Notes: generated by a model not told the origin, from the letters alone. Positions 51,160 to 64,000 are shown, numbered from the stretch's first letter. The stretch: 64,000 nucleotides of DNA from Chrysomallon squamiferum (GCA_012295275.1 CM022670.1:10553083-10617082), one strand, 5' to 3'. Made by a program: numbers and translations.

Positions 51160-53168
51160 TATATTCCTAAATTTATCTATATATCCAGAGATAGACAGAC
51201 AGTCAAACAGACAGACATCTGGATTATTTCTATATGTTTGACTACGTGTCTGTGTAAACAGTGAATTATATTTATATTTAGCTGACACACATACACATGT
51301 AATATGATTTAAATACTTTTTTTTTTTTTTTTTGATTTAAAAAAAAAAAAAAATGTATCATGAGTTACTTATAGAATAACTTAATATATATTATAAGACA
51401 AGTTAGCCACGTAATTGTGGATTGAAAACGAATAAATCTATAAACTAAGGAAAACACACAATTATCGATCACATCTAGATTTACAAAATACCGATACCGT
51501 TTAAACGATGCACAGATTCTACCGACAACACGTAGGAGGTTAGTAAAAAATATTTTTTAATTCTAAATTATTCTTTCTGTAATAATTAGCTTTTCCTTGA
51601 AACGCGAGATAATTTCAAAATACCTTAACAAGACTGAAGCTAAGGTTTCCGAATCTGTCACTTTTATGATTAGGTTCATAATTTGTTTGTGTTAACAGTA
51701 TCTTGCACTGCTAATCAGAGATGTGTGCGGTCAGGTTTTTTTGTTGTTGTTGTTGTTGTTGTGGCGTGATCTAATTAAAGAAGGTCAGAGAATGCAATGC
51801 AAGATTTAGACGTATTGACAATGAAAACCGAACTTTCCGGTTTGTTTTCTTTGTGTGTGGTGAACTGGTTGAGAAGAAGAAGACGAAGTCGAAGCAGAAT
51901 AAAACAAAACAACAGACTTTTATTCGGACTAGTTACGGATGTCACTGGAACTGCTCTCCTGTCCAAACCCCTGACACCCACATTTCAAATAACTGTAACA
52001 GAAACTTCTCAGTGTTGTATTATTATCTGACACACCTCTGACACGCCCCTGTATAACTGTGCAGTTTGACAAACACGTTCAAACGTTTATTAATTGTAGT
52101 AACGCAATAATCCGGTTTGAACACCTTTCAGACTACAACAGGCAGAGAAAGCAGTTTTTTTTAAAGATACGACTGTCATTTGATAATGATGTTGCTGTAG
52201 ATTTAGAAAATATATTTTTATATTTATTCTGACCAGTCGAAGTCATGCTGCACGGTAGTGTATTAAAAATAAAAGTCAGATTAAGAGAACTGTCTTTTGA
52301 TTAAAGTTACAGTTTGTTCTTTCAAAAATATAATTTTAAAGAGCGACTTAATGGCAACAACTGTTTTGTTTTCTGATAAAATATATTTATTTAACTGATT
52401 ATTGTACTTATAACTGAAAAACTTTATTTATTTATTTATTTTGTTGTTTGTGTTGTTCCAGATGAATCATTGTAATGCAGTATTGTATTGACTATAATAC
52501 TGATATCAGTAATCATTGTACTCTGACTAGACGACTCACTTTAATTAAAAAGTAAAACAGTAAAATCGAAAGTACTGGGAAATACTTGTCTTTTTTTATA
52601 ATTATTTTTAAAATAGATATCATCATAACGAAAATTACCTAAAACATTGAGACTTTTTTAAATAAACAATTAAAAAAACAATACGGTGTAGAGGGCCAAA
52701 TCTTTTGGCGTAGTTCTGCCTTTAATTGCAAATATCGACACGCACTACGGAATCAAAGTCCACAAATACCAACGCGTCATTCATTATCTGTTCTTTTTTT
52801 TTTTTTACAACACTGATGCCACAGGTCAGCTCCACTGTAAACACACAGTGAGTGTAGCAATTTTAACGTGAAGAATTCTAGTAAATACACGTGAGATATA
52901 AATACATATAAACATGGCAGGTACAAAGAGCTTCTTCTATTTTCACCAAGTTTTATTGCGGGCGTAATCAATAAGCAGTCAATATAAGCGACTCTTCCCT
53001 TCTGCCGTATCAAACAAACTTCTCTTTCTGTTGAGTGGTTGTTAGCCACTAGTATTTCTGCTTTAAGGAAAGCCCGGGTTACCTTGGAATAGTGGCTGGT
53101 TATTTATGACAGGCAGATAAGGAAACATTTATTTTTCAAATCTGTGTACTGTAAATATTAGAGATTGT

Positions 53169-53208
<40 letters not shown>

Positions 53209-54480
53209 CTTCTTGTTATCGTTTTTCTTCATTCTCAGTGTCATCATATAATCGTTTTGTTTATCATGATCATTATTATTCTTATGACAACGGATAACAG
53301 CAACGTTTATTTTCAAATCTGTAATCAGTAAATATTAGTGATTTCTTCATTATCGTTATATAATCGCCTTCTATATCATTATTATCATCGTTTTTATGTT
53401 GTTGTATTATTTTCATTTATGGTATTATTATACTAAATATTCATTCTTACTCCTTTAATATTTTGTCTTTTGTTTTTGAGAGGTTTTGAGGTTGTTTTTA
53501 TTTTATTTTATTTTATTTTGCTTCTTTTAAAATTTATTTCTTCATTTGGGGAGATTTATATGCTTTGTTTGTGGTTTTTGTTTTTTATATTTTTGTTGTT
53601 GCTGTCGTTGTTGTTTTGTTTTGTTTATAATCAGTACTTCTGTCTTGAATGGCGCGCTTTATCTCACTCTCTTTCGTCATTCAGAGGCAAGTGAATCACT
53701 GGAACATGCTAATTATCAAAATCGCTCGACGGCCATCGACGTTTTACAGACAGAATGTTTTTATTAGTTTTTTTTGTGTGTGTGTTTTTTTAAACGGCCA
53801 CCTACACTTACTCTGAGGACTAAGAGCAAAAGGCAAATACGTGGTGAACCGCGCATTCCCGTTGTCATGTATGGTATTATTACAGGTGTATTAAGATTTT
53901 CATGTCCACCCACAATGTCCACACCTTTTTGTCACAAAAAACAACGACGGCGCATACTCGCACGCGATCATATTAATATCGGATAAATCATTACAAAATT
54001 TATGAAGGGCGGGGACTGGAAGTCGCTTCATTGCTTGAATTGCAAGTCTCGCCCACAGACGCGAATTCTTCAAAAGGCATGTCTTAAACACCTTTCGTTG
54101 CAATTAGACATACCTTAAGCAAAACAAATAACAAGAATCCAAGCCACTGTTTATAAAAACCTTACTCTCAAATATTCTAACATCGTGTAAAATGCAAGTG
54201 TTTGGGTCTGCTTAGCCGCCGCCGTCGAACAGAAATAGTCGAAATAATGAGCAGAAGTTGGCCGGAGGACCTTCTGTGTTGCACCATTGAAAAACCCGGT
54301 GTATTCCTTCTTTTCTGATTGCCGCCAGCGGTTATTTTCTTTTTAAACTGTCAATGTGCCGGTGAAAGTAAGATACAGGTGCGTGGGAGGGCAGTTGTCG
54401 TTTATTTCCCGACGCTTTTTATTCCGTCATATTTTTTTTTTTTGTTGTATAAACTCATTGTTCATCACACGTGAACGTTG
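51160..54480. other. Intergenic region upstream of the TGF-beta ligand gene
   Basis: No gene could be supported. It contains T tracts (about 53168-53205), TTG units near 51740 and a gradual rise in GC and CpG from about 53.8 to 54.6 kb (for example GCCGCCGCCGTCG near 54217), which probably marks the promoter and 5' UTR of the next gene. The frames at 52777-53049 and 53900-54103 (minus) show no recognisable domain. Confidence 0.55.
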
Positions 54481-54615
54481 AATTCTTGGAGGTTAATTTT
54501 GTATCTGAAAGGGAAATAATTGCATGTGGCGTCCATTCTGTCGCTTAATTGCCGTCGCAAACTGACAAAACGCTTCCTTATCAAGGTATCGACTGGTGGC
54601 GGCCAACAACAAGAT

Positions 54616-56802
54616 ATGGACACGGTTAGGTGGATGGTCATTTCTACACTGCTTGCCAATTTCGTTTTATGTCACTCCAAAATTCTCGTCGACAGTCACG
54701 GTTTGCGCCAGGCCTACATCGAACACCTTCGGAAACGGGTACGCCGGTCCCACGTTAACGGGACCTCAGTGGGACAGGATGTGTGGCGCAACACTACGAA
54801 AGTGCAGTCGTTGACTCTTGCCTCCATACTACGTCACCAAGATACCGTACCCGAAAATTCCAAGTGTGTGAAATCTTTCGTTGTAGGTAAGTTTATGTAC
54901 GAAGTTTTGAGCGAAGAAAAGACCACAATGAATTTTTTTTTTTTTCGAAAATATTAATTTTATTGTTTATATTGTAGTGTGTCGGTTAGTTATGTTTCTG
55001 AGATTATCACCCATCTAGCAATACAAGAGCAAAGAAAAAGAAAGAGATCAAATTTGCTACACAACAACTCGCTCTGATTAGCACGTTACATCTTTTTTCT
55101 CTGTCTGTCTGTCTGAAACAGATTCCGAAAAAAAAAAAATCAAATCAAATCAAAATCAAACAAAGCCAGAAGCGGTAAATCAAATGAGAAAAAAAAGAAA
55201 GACTATGAGAAAAAATTAATTCAAGAAAAAAAAAAAAAAAAAAAAAAAATAAAGAAATAAAAAATTAATAGATTCGAAAAAAGAAAACAATTAAACAACA
55301 ACAAAAAAATAATGAAACAAATAAATGGAAATACGTTCGACAGTATCTCGATCATTATGTGACAAGTATATATCTTTTTTAATAAAATAATGTTAAAGTA
55401 GATTATAAAAACTCGCAATGAGGTTTCATTTATCAACAGCAGAAAGTAATAGTCTACTAAAAGGAACAAAAATCTAGAAGCTCCTTCGATTGTCTACTCA
55501 CTAAACTCCAGCCCATATCTCCTGTCTTTTATAAAAGCTGTTATTTTTTATTTGCATATGGTGTGTACTATTTTTATAATATCAGGCATTTTTATGAAAT
55601 ATAAAATATTTAAATTTCACCAACTGTAAGCTGCTGTATAATCATGCATGTATAATTTGTTTTTAATAATTTGTATGTGTGTAGGTAGGTATGTATTTAC
55701 GCAGCTACCTGTATCTATTTACATACGTAGCTAATCATATATATATATATATTGCTTTTAAAACATAATGAAAAACAAAAATCAAAAAAGAAAGAAAGAA
55801 AACGAACAAGAACAAGAACAAGAAAAAAATCGCTGGTGCTTCAAAAAATATGCAATATAATATATGAATGCTTTAATGTTTACGTATCTGTGGGCATGTA
55901 TGTATGAATGCATGTATATATTTAGCTATGAATACTCTGTTCTTATATGTGACTAATTAGACTCTGCACCTAGACAATATTCGGGAACGCAGTGGCACAA
56001 GGAGGACAAAGTCCAATCACGACCTAGCAAATCGCGTCAGATACCGCTGACGAGAATCGAACGTATGGCACCCAATCGCCCATCTAAGAATTTAGATTTT
56101 GTAATAAATGCCAATGTGGAAGTTTTACCCTTTCATTACGATATACTTTTTAATGTTCAACAGATGTGAAGTAAAGTCATCCTTCTGATGTAAAATAACT
56201 CTTCCTTAGATTAAATTGCAATAGATTTGGTAAAATATTTTTAAAAAAAATAAAAAAAAAAAAAAAAAACTTTCTGAAAACTAATACATTTCAAAGAAAT
56301 TCTTTTTTCCAGAAAGTATATGTCACTAATTTTTGTAGACTGATAATTTGTTACTTATCATCACATTATTATTTCTTGGATTACACTAACGTGTATTGTA
56401 AATACATTTTTATTTTCACTGATTCAGTTAGAGATGGAAATCTTTATATATTTAATTTTAGAATGGATAACGTATGTACCTTTTAGAATTGTTCTGATCT
56501 TTGTTTCTTGAGGGTGGAGCGGTATTTTAATTATGAAATTTATTTATTTTTATTTTTATTGTTTTAATCATCTTGTTTGCGATGTTCTTGTATAGAACAA
56601 AAAAAATATCTAGTTTTTTCCAACAAAGTACTGAATTTCTGTAGATTGTTTTAGGTAATGGCGTCAGAGAATTTAAATCCGAAACGTCAGTTAAAAACAG
56701 CAGCAACAACAATATCAGTTAAACATTGTGATTTTAAAAAGATATTAATAATTCCAAGCAAATTAAGTTTCAGCTTACTTTATTTTTTATTTTTTATTCC
56801 TA

Positions 56803-56838
<36 letters not shown>

Positions 56839-58509
56839 CATAATAATCATAATAAAAATTCCGACATTTTTGCGTTAATTCTTTCATTTTTTTATTTATT
56901 TAAAAAAAAATTAAAAAAAATAATAACAATAATAAATACAAAATGATGAAGAAAAATAAAACCATTAAGTAAAAATAAAATGGATTTACAGAAAGAAATT
57001 TCGTTTTATTTTACATTAGAGAAAAAATAAGCAAAAATAAAATGAAATAAAATAAAATAAATAAATAAATAATTTAAATGAAAACAATGATAATCAAGAA
57101 TGATAAACAGCTTTACCGATGTTTTTTTATCACTAACTGTTAAAAATCTGTTATAATATTTAACTACTTATGCTGCAACTAACATTAATTTAGTTTATAA
57201 CCCAGAACAGTTAACAAAGATGTAATCGTATATATATGATCTCTATTTAAAAAATGGAAGTAGTATTTTCTCTCAAACTTTTGTTATTTTCGTAATAAAA
57301 AAAAATTAATAATAATAATAATAATTCAACTGATCCAGTTATATAATATAATTTAATAAAATCATTATATGTTATATTATACTGTAACAAGCCTCGTGAT
57401 ATTAACCTTTAAAATAATAATAAATCAACTACCGACTGATGATATAATACAATAATTATACCTTTTGCTATTTAACGTTTCCACAAAATAACTTGCCCAT
57501 ACAAACACTCTTAGATTTGCCCATTGCAAACACACCTAACTAGCCCTTGTACTTATATCTTGGTTCTCTCCTATAAACACACCTATACCCGCCTGTTCAA
57601 ACAATTCATATTCGCCCGTTCCAACACACCTAGACGCGCTCCTCTATAAACAATTAGATTCGCCCCTTCCGCAGAAATCCGAGCATTTTTATTGTGAAAT
57701 TCAAATGACCAATCCTCTTATTATTATGTGATTCGCATTTCACATATTTTCATTATTTCAAATATTTTTCATATTTTTCATTTTTTCATTTTACATTAAT
57801 GTAATGAAATTTGTAATTTAATCTTAAGAATCTCATAATTGAAAAAAAAAAAAAAAAAAAAAAAAGATTGATATTTTTCTCTAAAGGACATATCAAAATG
57901 ACGATATATTTTTTTTTTATTGTTTTGCTTTTTCTTCCTTGTTTCTGTTTGGGTAGGTGTTTGAGGTAAAAACAAATAGTATAATAATAATAATAATTAA
58001 TTAATTAACTAATTTACCAATGGCTGAGGGAAAAATAATGAACAGAAGTTAGGTATGGTGTCAGATATATAATCTGATTTTAGTTGGAACTGGGAAACAT
58101 TTAGTGCGGCATAGAAAAGAAAAGAGGATAGTTTGGTTATTGAGGAAGACGGTCGACATGTCTGAAAAAAAATATATATATAATCTAGGTGCAGTATAAG
58201 CGAACCCAAAAAGGTATGTCTTGTAAAAAAAAAAACCACACACAAATCTAACAATCTCTGGATAGTAGAAAATGGGCAAAACTATAAGCTGATTTCGAAA
58301 GTCTAGAGAAAATCTGGCTAAGACCAACGCGATCAAATGTGTTTAGTAGATGGTCTAGCACCCGAGTATGGTACAGGCGAATTAATAAAGAGGATATATG
58401 TCATAGGGAAACTTGTTTTAGTTCCGAATCTAGATGACGTGAATTCAAGTACAGTCCATTTGACAAGCTGAAGATTAGTTTAGTTTGTTAAAAGCTTAGT
58501 TTGACAGAC

Positions 58510-58570
<61 letters not shown>

Positions 58571-60175
58571 TATTTTTAATCTATGAAAACAAAACCCCGA
58601 TTAAGACACTAAATGAAAAGGACACATAATACAACACACACACAGACACACACACACACACACACACATACACAGACACTTAAGTGATCATAACACATTG
58701 GTTCTGTTAACTCCATAAAGTGGATTGCACCAGCAGATAACATCAACAAAACATTTAGAGTACAACAGTCAGGAAACGGCCTTGAAATATTTTTTATTTT
58801 TATTTAAACGTCGGATAGACATGGAATTCCACATCTTATTTGCTGGGATCATAATCATTTCAAGGTGGAATCTCTTTGTTAATAATGTCATTTGACTTCT
58901 GGTAATGCCAAAACACTTAAGACGTAAAAAAACAATTATTTGGCAATTACACTGATTCTTCAACTACTTGTACATTCTCTTGAATTCTCTTATCGAATAA
59001 CTTTTTTTTCTGATGAAATCATTTGGAAAGCCTGAAGCAGATATTGTTTAGTTTTAACCGGTAATCCAAATTATTTTGAGATTCTGTTTTTAAATCTTTT
59101 CCCGGTTGTTTTCCTAGCAACCACAACTTTGTAATACATCATGTTAAAAACCAATTTTATTCTCTAACTCTCTGTTAACCATTTTTTTTATACTTTTTGA
59201 CACTTGTCTCTTCCAGTTCTTTAGCATTTTCATCATCAGTTTTATTATTTTACATCAGTAACATTTATTTGTTGTGGTAATCATACAAAGTATATAAAGT
59301 ATATACCTTTACGAACAAACTAACCGATTCTGTTAATTCGCTAACCTCTAATACACCATATAGGTCTTACTGACAACAGCGTAAGAAACAGATAAGTTAG
59401 TTAATACTGAACTACTACAAATTTGCTAACATACTAACTCATGATTCTGTGAACTCGCCAGCCTCTAATTCATTATGTAGGTCTTACTGAAAAGATCGCA
59501 AGAAACAGATAAATCTACGTATAATAAGCCTGTTAGTTAATGTTAAACTACTACAAATTTGCTAACATGCTAACGCATAATCGAACGAACTCTCTAACCT
59601 ATGAATAAAAGTTCTAACTAACATTATTAGCCAGGGAAGCAACGAAATTGACCTAGACAAGCCAGCTGGTTTAAACTAATCGAATACGTTAATCTTCTGT
59701 GTCAAGAACCGTCTTCTTTTTGTCTTGACCACCAACCTAGACGTATATGTGTAACATAACCCTGTCTGATGCTGAAAATCTCTTCCATATCCATAATATG
59801 AAAAACAAACAAAAGAATATATATTTTTTGTAAGCAAGTCCAGTCTTACTGCTTTATACTAGGCGTTGTTTAAAATATATAAAAAACATTATCTTGGTAT
59901 TAAAATGCCCTGTTGGCTATGATTGGCGAATTTCATGCTGGATTCGTTTAACACGGAATAATAGACAAGACTTTATTAAAAGGCTGCGTTGTTTTTGATT
60001 GAGGATTTATGCTGCCATTAACAGACAGCAACGTATAATGTAGAGCAGTCACCTCGCCCACTCGAGCTGTTGAATAATTCATATCGAAAAAACGTCTTCT
60101 CAAAGTTCATTCAGCATAATGTCAAGATTACATTTCTAGAAGATTAAGTAACAAATGACCACCCCCATAAACAAA

Positions 60176-60212
<37 letters not shown>

Positions 60213-61086
60213 AGATGATGTATATATTCTGGATATATTTTCACTTGAAGTAAAAAAAAAAAAAAATTCAAATCGCAAAAATGGAATAAAACTATATATT
60301 CTTTCTCTTACTCGTATTTGAAATTTTATCATTGAAAAAAACTAAAATGTTTAAAACCCTATAACCACAAAATATTTAATCAGAAAATTATTGCTGTGTT
60401 TTATCATTATTATTATTATTAGTAGTAGTAGTAGTAGTGGTAGAAGTAGCAGTATCGTCATCACCATCATCATCATCATCGTAATTAATTATTTATTTAT
60501 ATATTAATAATAATTAATTAATAATCAGTTTTTTCTTCACAATTTTCATTGAAATTCAAACCCAGCGAATTTGCTTTCAAAATTTTCTCAAAAATAAATA
60601 AACTGAAGAATAACGATTATCATCGTATGCAGTTGCAAAATCTTCTGCCCGTTTCGTGAATCGATCCCACAGCCTTTCGCTTCCACAAACTACCAAATCC
60701 GTACGTACGGACCTACAGGCAGCCTGCCAGCAGCTAACAGCAGTACTGGAGTTTCACACTTAGAACAAGATCCGAAATAGAACTCGAATTACTTGAATAA
60801 CTCGTGTATACATTAATCTCTTGTAATGTTACTATCCGAATCTATTCGAGGAAATTTATCTGTCGAACCTGGCTCTTTTGTGTTTTTATATCTAAAGATT
60901 CCGTGTTATTTTTGTAGTTTCGATCGTTTAGGAAATTCCTGTGTTAATGTGTTTATCTGCAGTGTCGTTGTTAAAACAGAATCAAATTCCCAGCATATTA
61001 ATAAGAACTAGGCATGACACGTGTCATATAATGTTGTAATAATAATATGTATTAATACATAGCAGTGGTAATTGTTGTAGTAGTAA

Positions 61087-61134
<48 letters not shown>

Positions 61135-62296
61135 CAGCAGCAGCAGAAGCAGTAATAGAATGGTAGTTTATATCAGATTAGTAGCTGGTCTTGTTGCTGT
61201 TGCTATTACTTCTACTACTACTATTCCTGCTTACATACTACTGTTATAACTATTAATGTTGTTGCCGTTACTACTATTACGTTTACTACTACTACTACTA
61301 CTGCTGTTGCAACTACTATTACTACTAATGCTACTATTATTATTACTATTATTGTGGTATCTAATATTACTACCGCTGCTATCACTGCTACCACCACCAC
61401 TACTACTACTGTTACTACCACTACAAAAATATTACAATTCTTATATAAATAATACTACATACTGCTGCTACTACTAGCACTACTGTTGTTACTACTAATG
61501 CTGTTGCTATTACAACATCTACCACTACTACTACTGGTACTAAAACAACATCTGCATTTGCTATTAACAGTTAAATACTACTATGTTCATTTTATTGTAC
61601 AGTTACTTCTTATTGTAATAAACATCAACAAAATTTGTTCTGACAAAGACATATAATCTTTAACCTAAGCAAGGTTATTAGGTCGAAAATAAATTGATAT
61701 ATAATTTTTTTATGAAGGCCATTAAATGTGGGGATGTTTTTTTATTTTTTGTTAAACGTTAGGCAACAACCTAATACATAAAAGATCGATTTTTATAGTA
61801 AATGACAAGGTAATAAAAATTAACTCTATTTTTTTTTTTTTTTATTACATATTCTTTGAAACAATATGGCTCATCTTCCATATGAAACAATATAATCGGT
61901 GACACAAATAAGTGTCAGGAATAAATATTAGAAACTACAAAAATTCTCAGTTGAAGACAGATATAAAAGGTAAATGGTTCTGCCAGTCAAAGGTAATTTC
62001 ATGAAGTTTGTGTGTGTATAAAATTTAAATGGTTGTATCGGTCTTCAGTGATGTACTGCAGTCATCTGCTGCTATAATTTTGCGCGGATATAACATTTAA
62101 ATGGTTCTATTATCTAGAAAGATATACTCCTACGATTTAATTCAATACCTCTTTCAAGCAAAACGAGTGAAAAGAGGTCAAACTGATGATGATGAAAATT
62201 CACGAGACAAGATGGATGACAGGTAGCAATGTAGTGGGTGGCGGAACAAGAAGGAAAATAAATCGTGGGGTCATTTTAAAATTTACACAGCTATAA

Positions 62297-62340
<44 letters not shown>

Positions 62341-62741
62341 CCACACACACACAGACAGTCAGACATACATACATACATATAGACAGATAGACAGATATAC
62401 AAACATACATACGTACATACGTCCATACATACATACATACGTACATACATATATACATACATACATACATACATACATATAGCCTACCTACCTACCTACA
62501 TATACATACGTACATACATATATACCGAAATACACAGAGACATACTTACATACATACCAACAATATTATATTGATGTGTATACACCTAATTTATAATGGA
62601 TATGAAATATTTATAAATGTGTGTACATTTTGATATCTGAGATGTAGGCATGTTGATATAGGTTATAATATGCATTCATTTTGATAGTAAAAGCCTAAAT
62701 AATTACATTTAATTGTAGGTTTTATTCCACGCAATTCTTTT

Positions 62742-62778
<37 letters not shown>

Positions 62779-63355
62779 CTGTTTTCTATCTAATACGTCC
62801 GTTCGATTTTCCAATAAATTTCCGCCGTTATCGAGAAAATGTTTTCGTTTTGTTTTTGTTTTTAAACAAATATTAATAACTATTATCCCCAAGAATAGTC
62901 AGTCAGAAAGGTCATCGATACTGAAAAGACGATGAATCGATAATTTAATATTGATGGCAAAGAGGAAACTGATGTTCTCCTTTTCAGTAATTCAGTATTT
63001 TCGGCGACTATATGTTGGAGCGGGGGGGGGGGGATATATTTAATTTAATTTTTCAAGACAAGACCTGGAAAATTAATTATAAGTATGATGTCAGTAATAT
63101 GCTTGTTATTATCTGTTAAGAGAATATTAACTTGGTCACGTAGATTCCAGATTATTTATACATGTTTTTGTTCCATTACATGTTTGCGTAGTCAGATATA
63201 TTTTATGTATCTGCCTACCTACCTTCCTACAGTCTGTTTTTCTTTCCTTTTTTTATATGTGTGTATGTGTGTGTGTGTCTGTGTATGTCTGTTTATCTGT
63301 CTGTTTGTGTATGTATCCATCAACCTATCAGTATGTTTCTTTGTTCACATTTTTC

Positions 63356-63425
<70 letters not shown>

Positions 63426-64000
63426 TATTCTGTTAACACTACTTCTTTCTATATTTCAGGCGAAATTACTGCGAAAGCCAGATACTCGAAATACGGGAAA
63501 ACCAACCACAATATCGAGGTGCAGTTTAATCTGGACAAATCGTTCCCAGCTACAAGCCACGTTGGCCATATACAGAAAGTCGACTTGTGCCTGTGGACGG
63601 AGAGTTTTTACAACTTAGTCAATGAATACCCGAGTGTTCTGAAAAGCGCCACCATCAAAATATACAGCCTGGCCGGCAGGCAAATCGTCGACAAGCACAA
63701 ACGAACTCTCCTGGCGATGAAGCAGTTAAACGCGCTTGCCGAGAAGTGGACGCTCTTCGACATCCCCAAATCCGTGATCCCAGTCGACCACCACCGCAGC
63801 CTAGTGCTGGAAATAACGTGGAAGGAAATATTCGGACTCCTGTCTACGGACGTTATCGCTGGACTTCAGCCGGTGTTGATTCTGACGTCTGCCGAGAAGA
63901 CGCAGCGTCGAAGGCGAGATTTACCAAAACAGGACTGTAGCAGCGAAGACAATGAAACCCGGTGCTGTCGGTACCACATGTACATATCTTTCAAAGAACT
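54616..64000 (+). CDS. TGF-beta superfamily ligand precursor, C-terminus outside window
   Basis: Secreted dimeric growth factor precursor. Exon 1 is 54616-54886, exon 2 starts at 63460 and runs off the right edge; the phase-1 junction restores a Gly codon. The chosen ATG gives a signal peptide (MDTVRWMVISTLLANFVLC); an in-frame ATG at 54520 would bury it behind 32 residues. The prodomain has VDLCLWTESFY, KWTLFDIPKSV and LVLEITWKEIF, typical of TGF-beta propeptides, and sequons NGT and NTT. RRRR at residues 240-243 is a furin site. The mature part begins DLPKQDC, then eight residues, then CCRYHMYISFKEL, where the window ends at residue 270. The C-x8-CC spacing and CCRY match the myostatin/GDF11/myoglianin and TGF-beta/activin type, whereas BMPs lack the extra Cys pair; MYISFKEL is more activin/Vg1-like. 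Orthology is left open because the cystine-knot remainder is missing. Confidence 0.92.
55980..56100 (-). repeat. tRNA-derived SINE fragment (probable)
   Basis: On the minus strand, ACGTTCGATTCTCGTCAGCGG resembles a tRNA box B and T arm followed by the CGTCAGCGG word common after SINE heads. A unique, GC-richer body follows (TTGGACTTTGTCCTCC and TGTGCCACTGCGTTCCCGAA). The box A side is degraded. Family not identified. Confidence 0.45.
57485..57690. repeat. Degenerate minisatellite, period about 24-26 bases
   Basis: About eight diverged units share the pattern TCGCCC-TTC-AAACACACC-TAGAT. Recurrent words are TTGCCCAT, ACAAACAC, AAACACACCTA, CGCCCGTTC and AACAATTAGATTCGCCCC. GC-rich cores within the AT-rich intron make it stand out. 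Confidence 0.7.
58509..58570. repeat. (AAT)n microsatellite
   Basis: About 20 AAT units in the intron of the TGF-beta ligand gene. Confidence 0.95.
59311..59602. repeat. Tandem duplication, unit about 115-140 bases, with partial third copy
   Basis: Copy A (about 59311-59424) and copy B (about 59425-59561) share, in order, GATTCTGT-AA-TCGC, CCTCTAAT, TAGGTCTTACTGA, AAGAAACAGATAA, TTAGTTAAT and AACTACTACAAATTTGCTAAC. A third, truncated copy begins at about 59562 (CTAACGCATAATCGAACGAACTC) and fades by 59602. Copy B carries an insertion near 59510-59530. Confidence 0.75.
60179..60211. repeat. (CA)n microsatellite
   Basis: About 16 CA dinucleotides in the intron of the TGF-beta ligand gene. Confidence 0.9.
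61060..61560. repeat. Mosaic trinucleotide-repeat region
   Basis: A (TAG)n/(CAG)n tract at about 61077-61145 is followed by about 350 bases of CTA, CTG, TTA and CCA triplets in shifting proportions. Both strands give long frames of Leu, Val, Thr or Ile only, so none is a gene. Confidence 0.85.
62302..62560. repeat. (CA)n followed by (TACA)n array
   Basis: (CA)n at about 62302-62351 grades into TACA/TACG/GACA tetramers to about 62560, near the 3' end of the ligand-gene intron. Confidence 0.9.
63361..63423. repeat. (TC)n tract close to the exon 2 acceptor
   Basis: About 31 TC dinucleotides end 36 bases upstream of the TTTCAG acceptor of the ligand gene. They act in effect as an unusually long polypyrimidine tract. 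Confidence 0.95.

Larger units (their letters stand above)
54887..63459 (+). other. 8.6 kb intron of the TGF-beta ligand gene
   Basis: GTAAGT at the 5' end and a TTTCAG acceptor at the 3' end bound an intron rich in repeats. It holds A tracts (about 55226-55249, 57841-57865), (AAT)n (56804-56838 and 58509-58570), (CA)n (60179-60211), trinucleotide and tetranucleotide arrays, a minisatellite, a tandem duplication and a SINE-like piece, listed separately. I saw no additional exon: the two flanking exons join in phase and give a prodomain of ordinary length. Confidence 0.7.

Noticed and set aside
52777-53049. 90-codon minus-strand frame
   Set aside because: No family, domain or splice partner was recognised.
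63085-63618. 177-codon frame running through the TC tract into the ligand exon
   Set aside because: It reads the exon in the wrong frame; the frame joined from exon 1 gives the prodomain and furin site.

Overview
The window is animal nuclear DNA: AT-rich, intron-dense (GT-AG introns, mostly 0.3-1.7 kb, with one of 8.6 kb) and full of simple repeats. The protein sequences are animal, and several dispersed-repeat fragments resemble tRNA-derived elements I know from gastropod and bivalve genomes. A mollusc or other lophotrochozoan is therefore the best guess. No organelle, bacterial, viral or CRISPR sequence was seen.

Layout: (1) 61-2275, minus strand: the first four coding exons of a thiopurine S-methyltransferase (TPMT) gene that runs off the left edge. 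(2) About 3.2-3.7 kb: a less AT-rich, promoter-like stretch between TPMT and the divergent next gene. (3) 4845-10017, plus: complete POP1, the large protein subunit of RNase P/MRP (7 coding exons, 889 aa). (4) 12789-34902, plus: complete AP3D1, the delta subunit of the AP-3 adaptor (34 coding exons, 1263 aa), behind a compact housekeeping-type promoter. (5) 34.9-46.5 kb: AP3D1 3' UTR candidates, then intergenic DNA with microsatellites, SINE-like fragments and one isolated promoter-like patch near 43.3 kb. (6) 46527-51076, plus: an unrecognised secreted-protein gene (7 exons in the best model, about 420 aa) with ten tandem nonapeptides and a Cys-containing C-terminal domain that may be a degenerate Cu/Zn-superoxide-dismutase fold. 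(7) 54616 to the right edge, plus: a TGF-beta superfamily ligand with signal peptide, prodomain and RRRR furin site. Its mature domain is cut by the window end after the CC pair, and an 8.6 kb repeat-rich intron divides the gene.

The genes do not form a pathway. TPMT, POP1 and AP3D1 are housekeeping genes; the other two are secreted proteins and are less AT-rich than their surroundings. Exons were placed by hand from splice signals, reading phase and recalled family sequences. The totals of POP1, AP3D1 and gene 5 are each an exact multiple of three, which supports the models. No alignment, RNA evidence or database search was available.
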